Assembly (NCBI GenBank): GCA_024699595.1
Contig: JAILPG010000046.1
Span: 1-16,893, forward strand
Direction: 5' to 3'
DNA: 16,893 bases
Origin: Lachnospiraceae bacterium
GTDB taxonomy: Bacteria; Bacillota_A; Clostridia; Lachnospirales; Lachnospiraceae
Positions 1 to 8,232 of the stretch are shown here, one piece after another. Within the stretch, counting starts at the first letter, position 1. Each line of letters starts with the position of its first letter. Both the position numbers and the translations under genes were made by a program. The notes beneath the pieces are model-generated. The model was not told the DNA's origin, did no database searches, and worked only from the letters and a program-made list of their open reading frames with translations.

Positions 1-1170
1 AGGAGCCGTGACATCTGCGACAGGACGAAACGTTTAGTTGGAGAGGACCGTATATTTGATGTTGCAGGGAATGATTTTCTCCCTTCATATACAACACCCA
101 AGATGCTCTGGTTTAAGGAAAACAGACCGGAGATATTTGAAAAGACACATCTGTTTTTACAGTCAAACAGTTACATAGTATATAAGCTTACAGGAGTCTT
201 CAGCCAGGATCTGAGTCAGGGATACGGCATCCATTTCTTCGATATGAAAAAACTTTCATATGATGAAGACCTTGCCGATGCATTAGGACTTTCAGCAAAA
301 CTCGTACCTCCCGTATATAAGTGTGATGAGATCGTCGGAGAGGTCACAAAAGAAGCTGCATCCCTTACAGGCCTGAAAGCGGGGACTCCCGTCGTAGCCG
401 GCGGACTTGACGCTGCATGCGGAACACTCGGAGCCGGAGTATATGAGGAAGGCCAGACCCAGGAACAGGGCGGCCAGGCCGGGGGTATGAGCATCTGTCT
501 CGATCATGCCCTCGCACACAAGAAGCTGATCTTATCTGCACATGTGGTGCCGGGCAAGTGGCTCTTACAGGGCGGAACGGTCGGCGGAGGCGGAACCCTT
601 AAGTGGTTCAAACAGGAGTTTGGAGAAGGGTTAAGCTTTGACGATCTGACCGCTGAGGCAGAAAAGATAGCGCCGGGATCGGACGGAGTCATCTTCCTTC
701 CTTATATGGCAGGAGAGAGATCACCGATATGGGATCCCGATGCAAAGGGCGTTTTCTACGGCCTGTCTTATGATAAGACCAGAGGACATATGATAAGAGC
801 CCTTCTTGAGGGTGTGGCTTTCTCGGTACAGCATAATCTGCTTACCGCAGAGGAGACCGGAGCTGAAACCGGAGTCTTAAATGCAATGGGCGGAAGCGCA
901 AATTCCACGCTGTGGACGCATATCAAGGCGGATGTTACGGGACGCACGATACAGGTTCCTGCATCGGATACGGCGACAACTTTAGGAGCTGCGATACTTG
1001 CGGGCATAGGATGCGGACTGTTTAAGGATTACGGACAGGTGGTCAGCGATACGATAGAGATCAAAAAAGTCTATAAGCCCGATATGCAGAGGCATGAGAT
1101 ATATAAAAAGAGCATGGAGATCTATCTGGAGCTTTACAAAGCCCTGAAAGATACATTTAAAAAATTCTGA
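1..1170 (+). CDS. FGGY-family sugar kinase, xylulokinase-like, 5' end outside window
   Basis: The frame is open from base 1, well before the first in-frame ATG at 103, and the upstream residues (GNDFLPSYTTPKMLW and before) match the xylulokinase N-terminal domain. This is therefore the C-terminal 389 residues of a roughly 500-residue protein. FGGY kinases phosphorylate a ketose or polyol with ATP in the cytoplasm. The segment AGGLDAACG holds the expected catalytic Asp (codon 409-411). A Gly-rich stretch follows (GGTVGGGGTLKWF), and the C-terminal ATPase lobe shows NAMGGSANSTLW and DTATTLGAAILAG. The segment EQGGQAGGMSI sits where XylB has its GTSG-type loop, so the substrate may not be D-xylulose. 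The gene lies 19 bp before the GatD-like dehydrogenase and is probably co-transcribed with it. With GatD and GatZ neighbours, tagatose or a related ketose is a plausible substrate, but this is inference. Family assignment is firm; substrate is open. Confidence 0.9.
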   Translation, partial: RSRDICDRTKRLVGEDRIFDVAGNDFLPSYTTPKMLWFKENRPEIFEKTHLFLQSNSYIVYKLTGVFSQDLSQGYGIHFFDMKKLSYDEDLADALGLSAKLVPPVYKCDEIVGEVTKEAASLTGLKAGTPVVAGGLDAACGTLGAGVYEEGQTQEQGGQAGGMSICLDHALAHKKLILSAHVVPGKWLLQGGTVGGGGTLKWFKQEFGEGLSFDDLTAEAEKIAPGSDGVIFLPYMAGERSPIWDPDAKGVFYGLSYDKTRGHMIRALLEGVAFSVQHNLLTAEETGAETGVLNAMGGSANSTLWTHIKADVTGRTIQVPASDTATTLGAAILAGIGCGLFKDYGQVVSDTIEIKKVYKPDMQRHEIYKKSMEIYLELYKALKDTFKKF

Positions 1171-1189
1171 GAGAAAAGAGGAGATAAAG

Positions 1190-2239
1190 ATGAAGGCAGG
1201 CGTGGTACATGCCAGAGAAGACATACGTTATGAGGAGATCGACAAACCGATAGCCGGTCCCGGAAAGGTAGTCATAAAGGTTAAGTATACCGGAATATGC
1301 GGATCGGATATTCCAAGAGTTAACGGAGATGCATGCCACTATTTTCCAAACGTGCTCGGACATGAGTTTTCCGGAACCGTGGTAGAGACCGGCGACGGCG
1401 TTACGACACTTAAGGTCGGAGACAGGGTGGCAGGAGTACCTCTTGTTCCCTGTATGAAATGTGAGGACTGCCAGAAAGGTAATTACAGCCTCTGCAAGCA
1501 CTACAGCTTCATAGGTTCAAGAGAGTTCGGAAGCTTTGCGGAATATGTGGCTGTTCCCGAGAGGAACGCGGTTAAGTTTGATGATGAGGTAAGCTTTGAA
1601 AAAGGCGCATTCTTTGAACCTGCAACGGTTGCCCTTCACGGACTCAGAAGAGTGGATTATAAGGGCGGAAAAAATGTTGCGATCTTAGGCGGAGGAACCA
1701 TAGGACTCATGACCGCCCAGTGGGCAAAGATCTTCGGAGCAAAGAGCGTTACCGTATTTGATATCCTCGATGAAAGACTTGAGCTTGCAAAGACTTTAGG
1801 CTGTGACTACGGAGTCAATTCCGGGAAAGCAGATTATATGGACCGTGTAAATGAGATCACGGACGGCCGAGGCTTTGATTATGTATATGAGACGGCAGGA
1901 AATACGATCACGATGAAGATGGCATTTTCACTTGCCGGAAACAAGGCTCAGGTCTGCTTTATCGGAACGCCAGTAAAGGAGCTTTCGTTCACGGTTGACG
2001 AATGGGAGAACATCAACAGAAAGGAATTCATCCTTACAGGTTCCTGGATGAGCTATTCTGCTCCGTTCCCGGGAGATGAGTGGTCACTTACGGCTCACTG
2101 TTTCAAGACCGGACAGCTTAAGTTTGACGAGTCGTTCATATTTAAAAAGATACCGCTATCAAAAATAGATGAAGCATTTGAAATGTACAAAACGCCCGGA
2201 ACGGTAAAGGGCAAGATCCTTATAGACAGCGAAGCATAG
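1190..2239 (+). CDS. gatD: Zinc-dependent polyol-phosphate dehydrogenase, galactitol-1-phosphate 5-dehydrogenase (GatD)-like
   Basis: This is a 349-residue medium-chain dehydrogenase of normal length. GatD oxidises galactitol-1-phosphate to tagatose-6-phosphate with NAD+ in the cytoplasm; related enzymes act on sorbitol, threonine or butanediol. Catalytic zinc ligands are seen as Cys37 (GICGSD) and His58-Glu59 (GHEFSG). The structural zinc site has four cysteines at 88, 91, 94 and 102. A nucleotide-binding Gly motif (ILGGGTIGL) lies near residues 164-172. The segments GSWMSYSAPFPGDEW, VPLVPCMKC and FIGSREFGSFAEY closely recall E. coli GatD as I remember it, which supports the subfamily. The ATG has an AGAGGAG ribosome site at good spacing. 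It sits between the FGGY kinase and an aldo/keto reductase. A free-polyol substrate is possible, since the transporter here is ABC-type and would import unphosphorylated sugar. Confidence 0.88.
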   Translation: MKAGVVHAREDIRYEEIDKPIAGPGKVVIKVKYTGICGSDIPRVNGDACHYFPNVLGHEFSGTVVETGDGVTTLKVGDRVAGVPLVPCMKCEDCQKGNYSLCKHYSFIGSREFGSFAEYVAVPERNAVKFDDEVSFEKGAFFEPATVALHGLRRVDYKGGKNVAILGGGTIGLMTAQWAKIFGAKSVTVFDILDERLELAKTLGCDYGVNSGKADYMDRVNEITDGRGFDYVYETAGNTITMKMAFSLAGNKAQVCFIGTPVKELSFTVDEWENINRKEFILTGSWMSYSAPFPGDEWSLTAHCFKTGQLKFDESFIFKKIPLSKIDEAFEMYKTPGTVKGKILIDSEA

Positions 2240-2252
2240 GAGGAAGATAACA

Positions 2253-3266
2253 ATGGCAGTAGATCCCAAAAAAGTTCCACAGATCACATTAAACAACGGC
2301 GACAAGGTTCCGTGCATAGGTATGGGTACCTTCGGATCGGACAGATTTTCGGCAGAGCAGGTGTCAAATGCCGTGGCAGGCGCTATACGTGCAGGCTACA
2401 GGATGTTTGACTGTGCGGCATGTTACGGAAACGAAGATCAGATAGGACAGGTCTTCAAGGCAGCCTTTGATGAAGGAATAGTAAAGCGTGAAGAAATGTA
2501 TATCATGACCAAGGTATGGAATGATATGCACAGGGAGGTTGAAAAATCCTGCCGTAAGTCGATAGCGGATCTTCAATGCGATTATGTCGATCTTTTCTTC
2601 ATACACTGGCCTTTCCCCAACTATCATGCACCCGGATGCGATGTTGATTCACGTAATCCCGATTCCAAGCCCTTCTCTGTAGCGGAATTCATGGATACCT
2701 ACAGACAGTGTGAGGAGCTTGTCCGCAAGGGACTTATCCGCCATATCGGTATCTCAAACATGACTATTCCCAAGATGGAAGCCGTAATAGATAAATTCGA
2801 GATCAAGCCTGTTGCCTGCGAGATGGAGCTGCATCCCTGCTTCCAGCAGCAGGAGCTGTTCGATTATCTTGTAGCTCATGACATACAGCCCATAGGCTTC
2901 ATGCCTCTCGGCTCACCTCAGAGACCCGAGCGCGACATGGTCGCTACCGATATCGCTGATATGAAGGTTCCTGAGTTTAAGGCTATCGCTGATGCTCACG
3001 GATGTCATCCCGCTATCATCTGCCTTAAGTGGGCTATGCAGAGAGGACAGATCCCCATTCCCTTCTCGGTATTTGAGATGGAATACACGAGCAATCTTGA
3101 GTCCACTGTTACAGAGCCCCTTACTGATGAAGAGATGGCTACTATAAAGACACTTGAAAAGAACAACCGTCTGGTAAAGGGACAGGTATTCTTATGGCCC
3201 GGAGCTGATGACTGGCATGATCTCTGGGATGAGGACGGATTCATAGTTGACTGTCCCGATGCTTAA
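2253..3266 (+). CDS. Aldo/keto reductase
   Basis: This is a 337-residue NAD(P)H-dependent reductase with a TIM-barrel fold that interconverts aldehydes or ketones and alcohols. The complete catalytic tetrad is visible: Asp53 and Tyr58 (FDCAACYGNE), Lys87 (IMTKVWN) and His118 (FIHWPFP). The N-terminal strand (LNNGDKVPCIGMGTFGSDRF) is typical of the AKR1/AKR5 type, and residues 166-170 (GISNM) fit the conserved cofactor-side loop. The ATG follows an AGGAGGA site only 13 bp after the dehydrogenase stop, so the two are co-transcribed. In context it could reduce a sugar to a polyol, or reduce the lactaldehyde made by the downstream FucA-like aldolase. Substrate cannot be read from sequence. Confidence 0.92.
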   Translation: MAVDPKKVPQITLNNGDKVPCIGMGTFGSDRFSAEQVSNAVAGAIRAGYRMFDCAACYGNEDQIGQVFKAAFDEGIVKREEMYIMTKVWNDMHREVEKSCRKSIADLQCDYVDLFFIHWPFPNYHAPGCDVDSRNPDSKPFSVAEFMDTYRQCEELVRKGLIRHIGISNMTIPKMEAVIDKFEIKPVACEMELHPCFQQQELFDYLVAHDIQPIGFMPLGSPQRPERDMVATDIADMKVPEFKAIADAHGCHPAIICLKWAMQRGQIPIPFSVFEMEYTSNLESTVTEPLTDEEMATIKTLEKNNRLVKGQVFLWPGADDWHDLWDEDGFIVDCPDA

Positions 3267-3293
3267 TGCAGTTATGACGGAGGATCAAACTAA

Positions 3294-4622
3294 ATGGACG
3301 CAATGAGAGAAATGCTTGCCAAGAGGAAGAAGGGAATGAGATACGCGGGTATCCCGTCCTTCTGTACCGCTTCAGATCTTGTTATCGAAGCATGTCTTGA
3401 GCAGGCAATGAGATTTGATGATCATGTACTGGTGGAGGCAACAGCCAATCAGGTAAACCAGTTTGGCGGATATACGGGTATGAAGCCCGCCGATTACAGG
3501 GATTTCGTATATGAGATCGCAGACCGTATCGGTTTTCCAAAGGAGAGGATCATACTTGGAGGAGATCATCTCGGACCGCTTACCTGGCAGAATGAGAACG
3601 AAAAGGAAGCAATGGAAAAATCAAAGGAGCTTGTAAGGCTTTTCGTTCTTGCAGGATTTAAAAAGATCCATCTTGATACGAGCATGAGAGTTGCTGATGA
3701 CTCGAGGGATGAGATGCTTTCCGATGAGACCATAGCAAGGCGCGGAGCGATACTCTATGAAGCCTGTGAGGAAGCATATCAGGAACTTAGGAAAAATAAC
3801 CCGGATGAAGTAAGACCCGCATACATCATAGGTTCAGAGGTCCCGATCCCGGGAGGTGCACAGGAAGCAGAGGATTCCATAAGCGTTACCAAGCCGGAAG
3901 CTGTTGAGAAGACACTGAGAGTGTACAAAGAGCAGTTTGAAAAAAGAGGACTAAAGGATGCTTTCGACAATATCATAGGTATTGTGGTACAGCCCGGAGT
4001 GGAGTTCGGAGACGCTGATGTGTTCCACTATAACAGGAGCAATGCCGTTGCACTTACGGAAGCCATGAAAAAACATGACAATATAGTTTTAGAAGGGCAT
4101 TCCACGGATTACCAGCCGCCTAAGTGCTTAAAGGAAATGGTAGAGGATGGGATAGCGATCCTTAAGGTCGGACCCGCACTTACCTTTTCACTCAGGGAAG
4201 GCCTCTTTGCCTTATCAATGATGGAAAAGATCCTTGTCCCCGAGGAAAAACAGGCTCATTTCATCGAGGTGATGGAAGAGACGATGATGAAGAATCCCGG
4301 CAACTGGGTGAAGCATTATCACGGAAGCGAGTATGAGCTTTTTATAAAGAGAAAGTACAGCTTTTCCGACAGATGCAGATATTATTTTGCACAGCCTGAA
4401 ATGCGTGATGCAGTAGAAAAACTTTTTGCAAACATGAAAGATGTGAACATACCTCTTTCGATGCTGCGTCAGTATATGCCGCTTCAGTACATAAAGGTGC
4501 GGGACGGAGTGCTTTCAATGGATCCGAGAGCCCTGGTAAAGGATCATGTGGTCCACCTCGTGGAGGATTACAACTACGCGACCAAGCTCAACTATGTTAT
4601 CAGTGATGCATTCTACTGCTGA
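3294..4622 (+). CDS. gatZ: GatZ/KbaZ-family protein, probable tagatose/fructose-6-phosphate 4-epimerase or aldolase subunit
   Basis: This is a 442-residue member of the family annotated as the non-catalytic subunit of tagatose-1,6-bisphosphate aldolase. Diagnostic blocks are VEATANQVNQFGGYTGM, the segment around 3560-3600 (ILGGDHLGPLTWQNEN), KIHLDTSM, and EGHSTDYQ near the C-terminal third. In E. coli, GatZ and KbaZ stabilise the GatY or KbaY aldolase. No GatY/KbaY gene is present in this window. Stand-alone relatives have been shown to be 4-epimerases that interconvert tagatose-6-phosphate and fructose-6-phosphate, and that fits a GatD-like neighbour and a kinase. The start has a CGGAGG site about 9 bp upstream. 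The 27-bp and 34-bp gaps on either side indicate the same operon. Family is sure; the catalytic role is inferred. Confidence 0.9.
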   Translation: MDAMREMLAKRKKGMRYAGIPSFCTASDLVIEACLEQAMRFDDHVLVEATANQVNQFGGYTGMKPADYRDFVYEIADRIGFPKERIILGGDHLGPLTWQNENEKEAMEKSKELVRLFVLAGFKKIHLDTSMRVADDSRDEMLSDETIARRGAILYEACEEAYQELRKNNPDEVRPAYIIGSEVPIPGGAQEAEDSISVTKPEAVEKTLRVYKEQFEKRGLKDAFDNIIGIVVQPGVEFGDADVFHYNRSNAVALTEAMKKHDNIVLEGHSTDYQPPKCLKEMVEDGIAILKVGPALTFSLREGLFALSMMEKILVPEEKQAHFIEVMEETMMKNPGNWVKHYHGSEYELFIKRKYSFSDRCRYYFAQPEMRDAVEKLFANMKDVNIPLSMLRQYMPLQYIKVRDGVLSMDPRALVKDHVVHLVEDYNYATKLNYVISDAFYC

Positions 4623-4643
4623 TCTTAATTAGCAGAAGGTATT

Positions 4644-4650
4644 GGGAGGA
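4644..4650 (+). promoter_or_regulatory. Ribosome binding site selecting a TTG start
   Basis: A GGGAGGA site lies 6 bp before TTG at 4657. An earlier in-frame TTG at 4642 overlaps this site and so cannot be the start it serves. No ATG is available nearby, so the permease most likely begins with TTG at 4657. Confidence 0.75.
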
Positions 4651-4656
4651 ATTACC

Positions 4657-5625
4657 TTGAAGAAGATTAAAGAAAATCCGATAGTCAAAAAGCTGGGATT
4701 TAACCGGATCGTCTTAACCGGCGTTCTGATACTGATGTATGTGATCCTCAGTCTGTCGGTTAAGAACTTTGCAGGGATGCCACGTATAATGAGTGCCCTT
4801 AATTATGCATATTTCCTGGGCTTTTTATCACTTGGCGTTACCTTTGTAATAGCCACGGGAGGTATTGATTTTTCGATCGGACCGGTAATGTTCTGCTGCG
4901 CACTGGTATCAGGCTACTGTCTGACCAGTCACGGGGTTCCGATGGCACTGTCCCTTATCATAAGCGTGATAGTGGGCTGCATCTTTGGAACGTTCAACGG
5001 TTATCTGGTGGCATACTGGAAGGTTCCGCCGTTTATCGTATCGATGGCCAGCATGAACATAGCAAAGGGTGTTGCATCGGTATTTACAAAGACCCAGTCC
5101 GTCAGCTGGCCGCAGGCGGCACAGGGCGGGTGGTTTCGATCTCTTGTAAAGATCGGGAAATTCCCCGTCGGGGTCATCATCTTTTTTGCCATCGCGATAA
5201 TCTGCTCGATAATACTTAACCAGACAAAGGCCGGAAGATACATCTTAAGTCTCGGAAGCAACCGTGAGGCAGTAAGGCTTTCGGGTGTCGACATCAAAAA
5301 ATGGGAAATGCTTGCATATGTTATCTGCGGAACTCTTGCAGGTATCGCAGCGATCTACTTTGTCGGAGCATATACAACGGTACAGCCGGGTTACGGCGAT
5401 CAGTACAACAATGAGGCGATAGCCGGCTGCGTTATGGGCGGTACCTCGATGGCAGGAGGTCTTGCTTCGATCGGCGGAACTGTGATCGGCGTGTTCATAA
5501 TAGCGCTTTTGCAGGAAGGTATCCTGGCACTTGGCTTTACCAAGGATTATCAGCTGATCATGACAGGTATCATAGTAATAGTTGCAGTGTATGCCGATGT
5601 CATGGCAAGACGCAGAAAGAACTGA
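4657..5625 (+). CDS. Sugar ABC transporter permease 1 (RbsC/BPD_transp_2 family)
   Basis: This is a 322-residue integral membrane protein forming one half of the channel of a ribose-type (CUT2) ABC importer. It has a short cytoplasmic N-terminus (MKKIKENPIVKKLGFNR) and then about eight to ten hydrophobic helices. Family hallmarks are ATGGIDFSIG after the second helix, NGYLVAYWKVPPFIVSM, the coupling-loop region ALGSNREA-like segment (SLGSNREAVRLSGVD), and AGCVMGGTSMAGGLASIGGT. TTG at 4657 is chosen as the start because a GGGAGGA site lies 6 bp before it. It ends 16 bp before the ATPase gene. It is paired with a second, different permease at 7149-8129, so the channel is probably a heterodimer. 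Substrate is not readable. Confidence 0.93.
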   Translation: MKKIKENPIVKKLGFNRIVLTGVLILMYVILSLSVKNFAGMPRIMSALNYAYFLGFLSLGVTFVIATGGIDFSIGPVMFCCALVSGYCLTSHGVPMALSLIISVIVGCIFGTFNGYLVAYWKVPPFIVSMASMNIAKGVASVFTKTQSVSWPQAAQGGWFRSLVKIGKFPVGVIIFFAIAIICSIILNQTKAGRYILSLGSNREAVRLSGVDIKKWEMLAYVICGTLAGIAAIYFVGAYTTVQPGYGDQYNNEAIAGCVMGGTSMAGGLASIGGTVIGVFIIALLQEGILALGFTKDYQLIMTGIIVIVAVYADVMARRRKN

Positions 5626-5641
5626 TAAGGGAGGGGCAGAA

Positions 5642-7138
5642 ATGGGTGAAGTTATCCTTGAAATGAAAAAAATAGATAAGACCTTTCCCGGCGTACATGC
5701 TCTGGATCACGTTGATTTTGAGGTGAGACGCGGTGAAGTACACGCACTCATGGGAGAGAACGGTGCCGGAAAATCCACGCTCATGAAGGTCCTTACCGGT
5801 ATCTATACCAAGGATTCCGGTACGATCATATATGAAGGAAAGGAAGTTGAGTTTCACAATACAAGGGAAGCTCAGGCCGCCGGTATCGTGATAGTCCATC
5901 AGGAGCTCAACATGCTCGGACATCTGACCGTTGCCCAGAACATCTTCATCGGAAGGGAATTCAAAAAGGGCATCAGGATAGATGACAAGAAGATGAATGA
6001 AGAGGCAAAAAAGCTCTTTGACCGCCTCAACATAGATATAGACCCTACAGCCACAATGAGTGACCTGACAGTCGGAAAACAGCAGATGTGCGAGATCGCA
6101 AAGGCAATATCGCATGACGCAAAGGTAATTGTTTTTGATGAGCCTTCGGCTGCACTTACCGAATCCGAGATCGAGGATCTGTTTAAGATAATCAGGGATC
6201 TCAGACAGCAGCAGCTTGGTATCATATATATCTCACACCGAATGGATGAGATAAAGGTCATCACCGACAGAGTGTCTGTAATGAGAGACGGCTGTTATGT
6301 CGGGACACTTATCACAGAAGACTGCACCAAGGACGACATTGTAAACATGATGGTCGGACGTGTGATCTATGAGGAGCCTAAGACTAAGAGCCAGGTTCCC
6401 GATGATGCTCCCGTAGTACTTAAGGTCGAGCATCTTAATGCAGGAAAGATGGTACAGGATGTATCCTTTGAGCTTCATAAGGGTGAGATACTCGGATTCT
6501 CGGGTCTCATGGGCGCAGGTCGTACGGAGACTGCAAGAGCGATATTCGGAGCGGATCCCAAGGAGAGCGGGGATATATATGTAAAGGGCGAGAAAGTAGT
6601 GATCAACAGCCCTGAAGATGCCGTTAAGGCAGGCATAGGATATCTGTCCGAGGACCGTAAGAGATTCGGGATAGTCGTTCAGAAAACGATAGCCGAGAAT
6701 ACGACAATGGCAGATCTGCCCAATTACATGAACGGTCTGTTCATAGACAAGAAAAAGGAAAAACAGGCAGCGCAGAAATATGTCGATTCGCTTGCAACAA
6801 AGACCCCCAGCGTTGAACAGCTGGTAGTCGATCTTTCGGGCGGAAACCAGCAGAAGGTCGTTATAGCTAAATGGCTGTGCAAAAACTGCGATATCCTGAT
6901 ATTCGACGAGCCCACAAGGGGTATCGACGTCGGAGCCAAGAACGAGATATATAAGCTTATGAACAAGCTTGCGGGTGAGGGCAAATCGATCATAATGATC
7001 TCATCTGAAATGCAGGAGATACTGCGAATGAGCGACCGTATCGTGGTCATGTGTGAGGGTAAGAAGACCGGTGAACTGAAGATCGAAGAGACCACACAGG
7101 AAAAGATCATGAACTTGGCTACAAGAGATATTGATTAG
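5642..7138 (+). CDS. Sugar ABC transporter ATP-binding protein, double NBD (RbsA/MglA type)
   Basis: This is a 498-residue cytoplasmic ATPase carrying two fused nucleotide-binding domains, the standard layout of CUT2 sugar importers. Domain 1 (about residues 1-235) has Walker A GENGAGKST at 38-46, a signature region LTVGKQQ, Walker B VIVFDEPSAALTE and a switch His (YISHRMDE). Domain 2 (about 255-498) has a degenerate Walker A region (GFSGLMGAGRTE) but an intact LSGGNQQK signature and Walker B ILIFDEPTRGIDVGAK. One degenerate Walker A is normal in this family. ATG at 5642 is preferred over more upstream in-frame codons because of an AAGGGAGGGG site just before it and because the N-terminus then aligns with RbsA. 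The stop overlaps the ribosome site of the next permease. Confidence 0.95.
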   Translation: MGEVILEMKKIDKTFPGVHALDHVDFEVRRGEVHALMGENGAGKSTLMKVLTGIYTKDSGTIIYEGKEVEFHNTREAQAAGIVIVHQELNMLGHLTVAQNIFIGREFKKGIRIDDKKMNEEAKKLFDRLNIDIDPTATMSDLTVGKQQMCEIAKAISHDAKVIVFDEPSAALTESEIEDLFKIIRDLRQQQLGIIYISHRMDEIKVITDRVSVMRDGCYVGTLITEDCTKDDIVNMMVGRVIYEEPKTKSQVPDDAPVVLKVEHLNAGKMVQDVSFELHKGEILGFSGLMGAGRTETARAIFGADPKESGDIYVKGEKVVINSPEDAVKAGIGYLSEDRKRFGIVVQKTIAENTTMADLPNYMNGLFIDKKKEKQAAQKYVDSLATKTPSVEQLVVDLSGGNQQKVVIAKWLCKNCDILIFDEPTRGIDVGAKNEIYKLMNKLAGEGKSIIMISSEMQEILRMSDRIVVMCEGKKTGELKIEETTQEKIMNLATRDID

Positions 7139-7148
7139 GAGTGAGATA

Positions 7149-8129
7149 ATGGAGAAGAAAAAAACCCCTGCAAAGATATTCAAACAGGAAGTGATCGTAT
7201 TTCTGGTAGTCGTGGCATTGCTTGTGTTCTTCTGTATAGCGAGTGAGGATTTCAGAAAATATACGACCATACTTACGATCATGGATTATTCCTACTACAT
7301 CGTGCTTATGGCTATCGGTGTGGCATTCCCTCTTATCACCGGAGGCGTTGATCTTTCGATAGGTACAGGACTGGTATGTTATTCGCTTGCCGGAGGTTAT
7401 CTGATAGCATTCTGCGGATGGCCGACGGGAGCTGCGATGATCGTATCGATCCTTTTTGGAATAGCGATCGGAACCTTAAACGGTGTGCTGATCGGAGTAA
7501 TGGAGCTGCCGCCGTTTCTTGGAACATTGTGTACCTGCATGATCACAAGAGGACTTGGCTCCATCTGTTCGAGGAATACAGGAATATCCTGGCCCACGAC
7601 CGGACAGCCCGGAAGCTGGTTCAGAAGCATATTTAAACTGGCTGCCGGTGATACAAAGATACCACTCGGATTTCTGTGGGTACTGATACTTGCGATCGTC
7701 ATGCATTTTGTGCTCAATCATACAAAGGTCGGAAGATACACGATCGCAATAGGCAGCAACAAGGAAGCAGCAATACTCTCAGGCATCAACGTAAAGTTTT
7801 ACCATATCATGGCTTATGCGATCTCGGGTCTGTTTGCGGCACTTGCTTCCATAGCTTATTCGGCAGTGTTTAAAACAGTGCTTCCCGGAACCGGAGCAGG
7901 CTTTGAGCTTGAGGCGATCGGCGGAGCCATAATCGGAGGTGTATCCGCAACGGGCGGAGCGGGTTCAATAATCGGGACATTTATCGGTGTATTCGTTATC
8001 TGTCTCTTAAAGACCGGACTTCCGTTCATAGGACTTCAGGCCAACTGGCAGCAGATAGTAACAGGCTTCGTACTCATCGGCTCGGTTATGGTCGACATCT
8101 TAAAAAAGAGAAAAGAAGCCAAAAAGTAA
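7149..8129 (+). CDS. Sugar ABC transporter permease 2 (RbsC/BPD_transp_2 family)
   Basis: This 326-residue polytopic membrane protein is the second channel subunit of the importer. It carries ITGGVDLSIGTG, NGVLIGVMELPPFLGTL, AIGSNKEAAILSGINV and GGAIIGGVSATGGAGS, all hallmarks shared with permease 1, but the two differ over much of their length, so they are paralogues rather than a recent duplication. The ATG at 7149 is chosen because an AGGAGTG site begins in the stop codon of the ATPase gene and lies about 5 bp upstream; an earlier in-frame TTG at 7131 would start inside the ATPase coding region without such a site. The very short 10-bp gap suggests coupled translation with the ATPase. A 103-bp gap with a hairpin separates it from the binding protein. 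Confidence 0.93.
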   Translation: MEKKKTPAKIFKQEVIVFLVVVALLVFFCIASEDFRKYTTILTIMDYSYYIVLMAIGVAFPLITGGVDLSIGTGLVCYSLAGGYLIAFCGWPTGAAMIVSILFGIAIGTLNGVLIGVMELPPFLGTLCTCMITRGLGSICSRNTGISWPTTGQPGSWFRSIFKLAAGDTKIPLGFLWVLILAIVMHFVLNHTKVGRYTIAIGSNKEAAILSGINVKFYHIMAYAISGLFAALASIAYSAVFKTVLPGTGAGFELEAIGGAIIGGVSATGGAGSIIGTFIGVFVICLLKTGLPFIGLQANWQQIVTGFVLIGSVMVDILKKRKEAKK

Positions 8130-8173
8130 TTAAATGTCGGTATGTACTGCTAAGACGCAGTTCATATAAATAT

Positions 8174-8197
8174 CGTGAACGAGAAGAGTTGTTCACG
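8174..8197 (+). other. Intercistronic hairpin before the binding-protein gene
   Basis: A perfect 7-bp inverted repeat, CGTGAAC (8174-8180) and GTTCACG (8191-8197), encloses a 10-base loop. A smaller stem, ACTGC/GCAGT, lies at 8146-8161. No U-run follows directly, so this is not a standard terminator. It may mark an mRNA processing or stabilising point that lets the binding protein be made in excess over the membrane subunits, which is common in ABC operons. That role is inferred. Confidence 0.5.
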
Positions 8198-8232
8198 ACA
8201 GTAACATTTCTAATTTTCTAAGGAGGAAAAAA

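Noticed and set aside
216..494. Antisense open frames opposite the FGGY kinase and similar long antisense frames elsewhere, such as 5600-6115 and 15462-15875
   Set aside because: They lie wholly opposite strongly supported genes, lack ribosome sites in the right place and have no recognisable protein features.
8146..8197. ANTAR-type double hairpin upstream of the binding-protein gene
   Set aside because: There are two stems, but the loops (TAAGAC and a 10-base loop) do not have the A-first, G-fourth hexaloop pattern expected for ANTAR targets.
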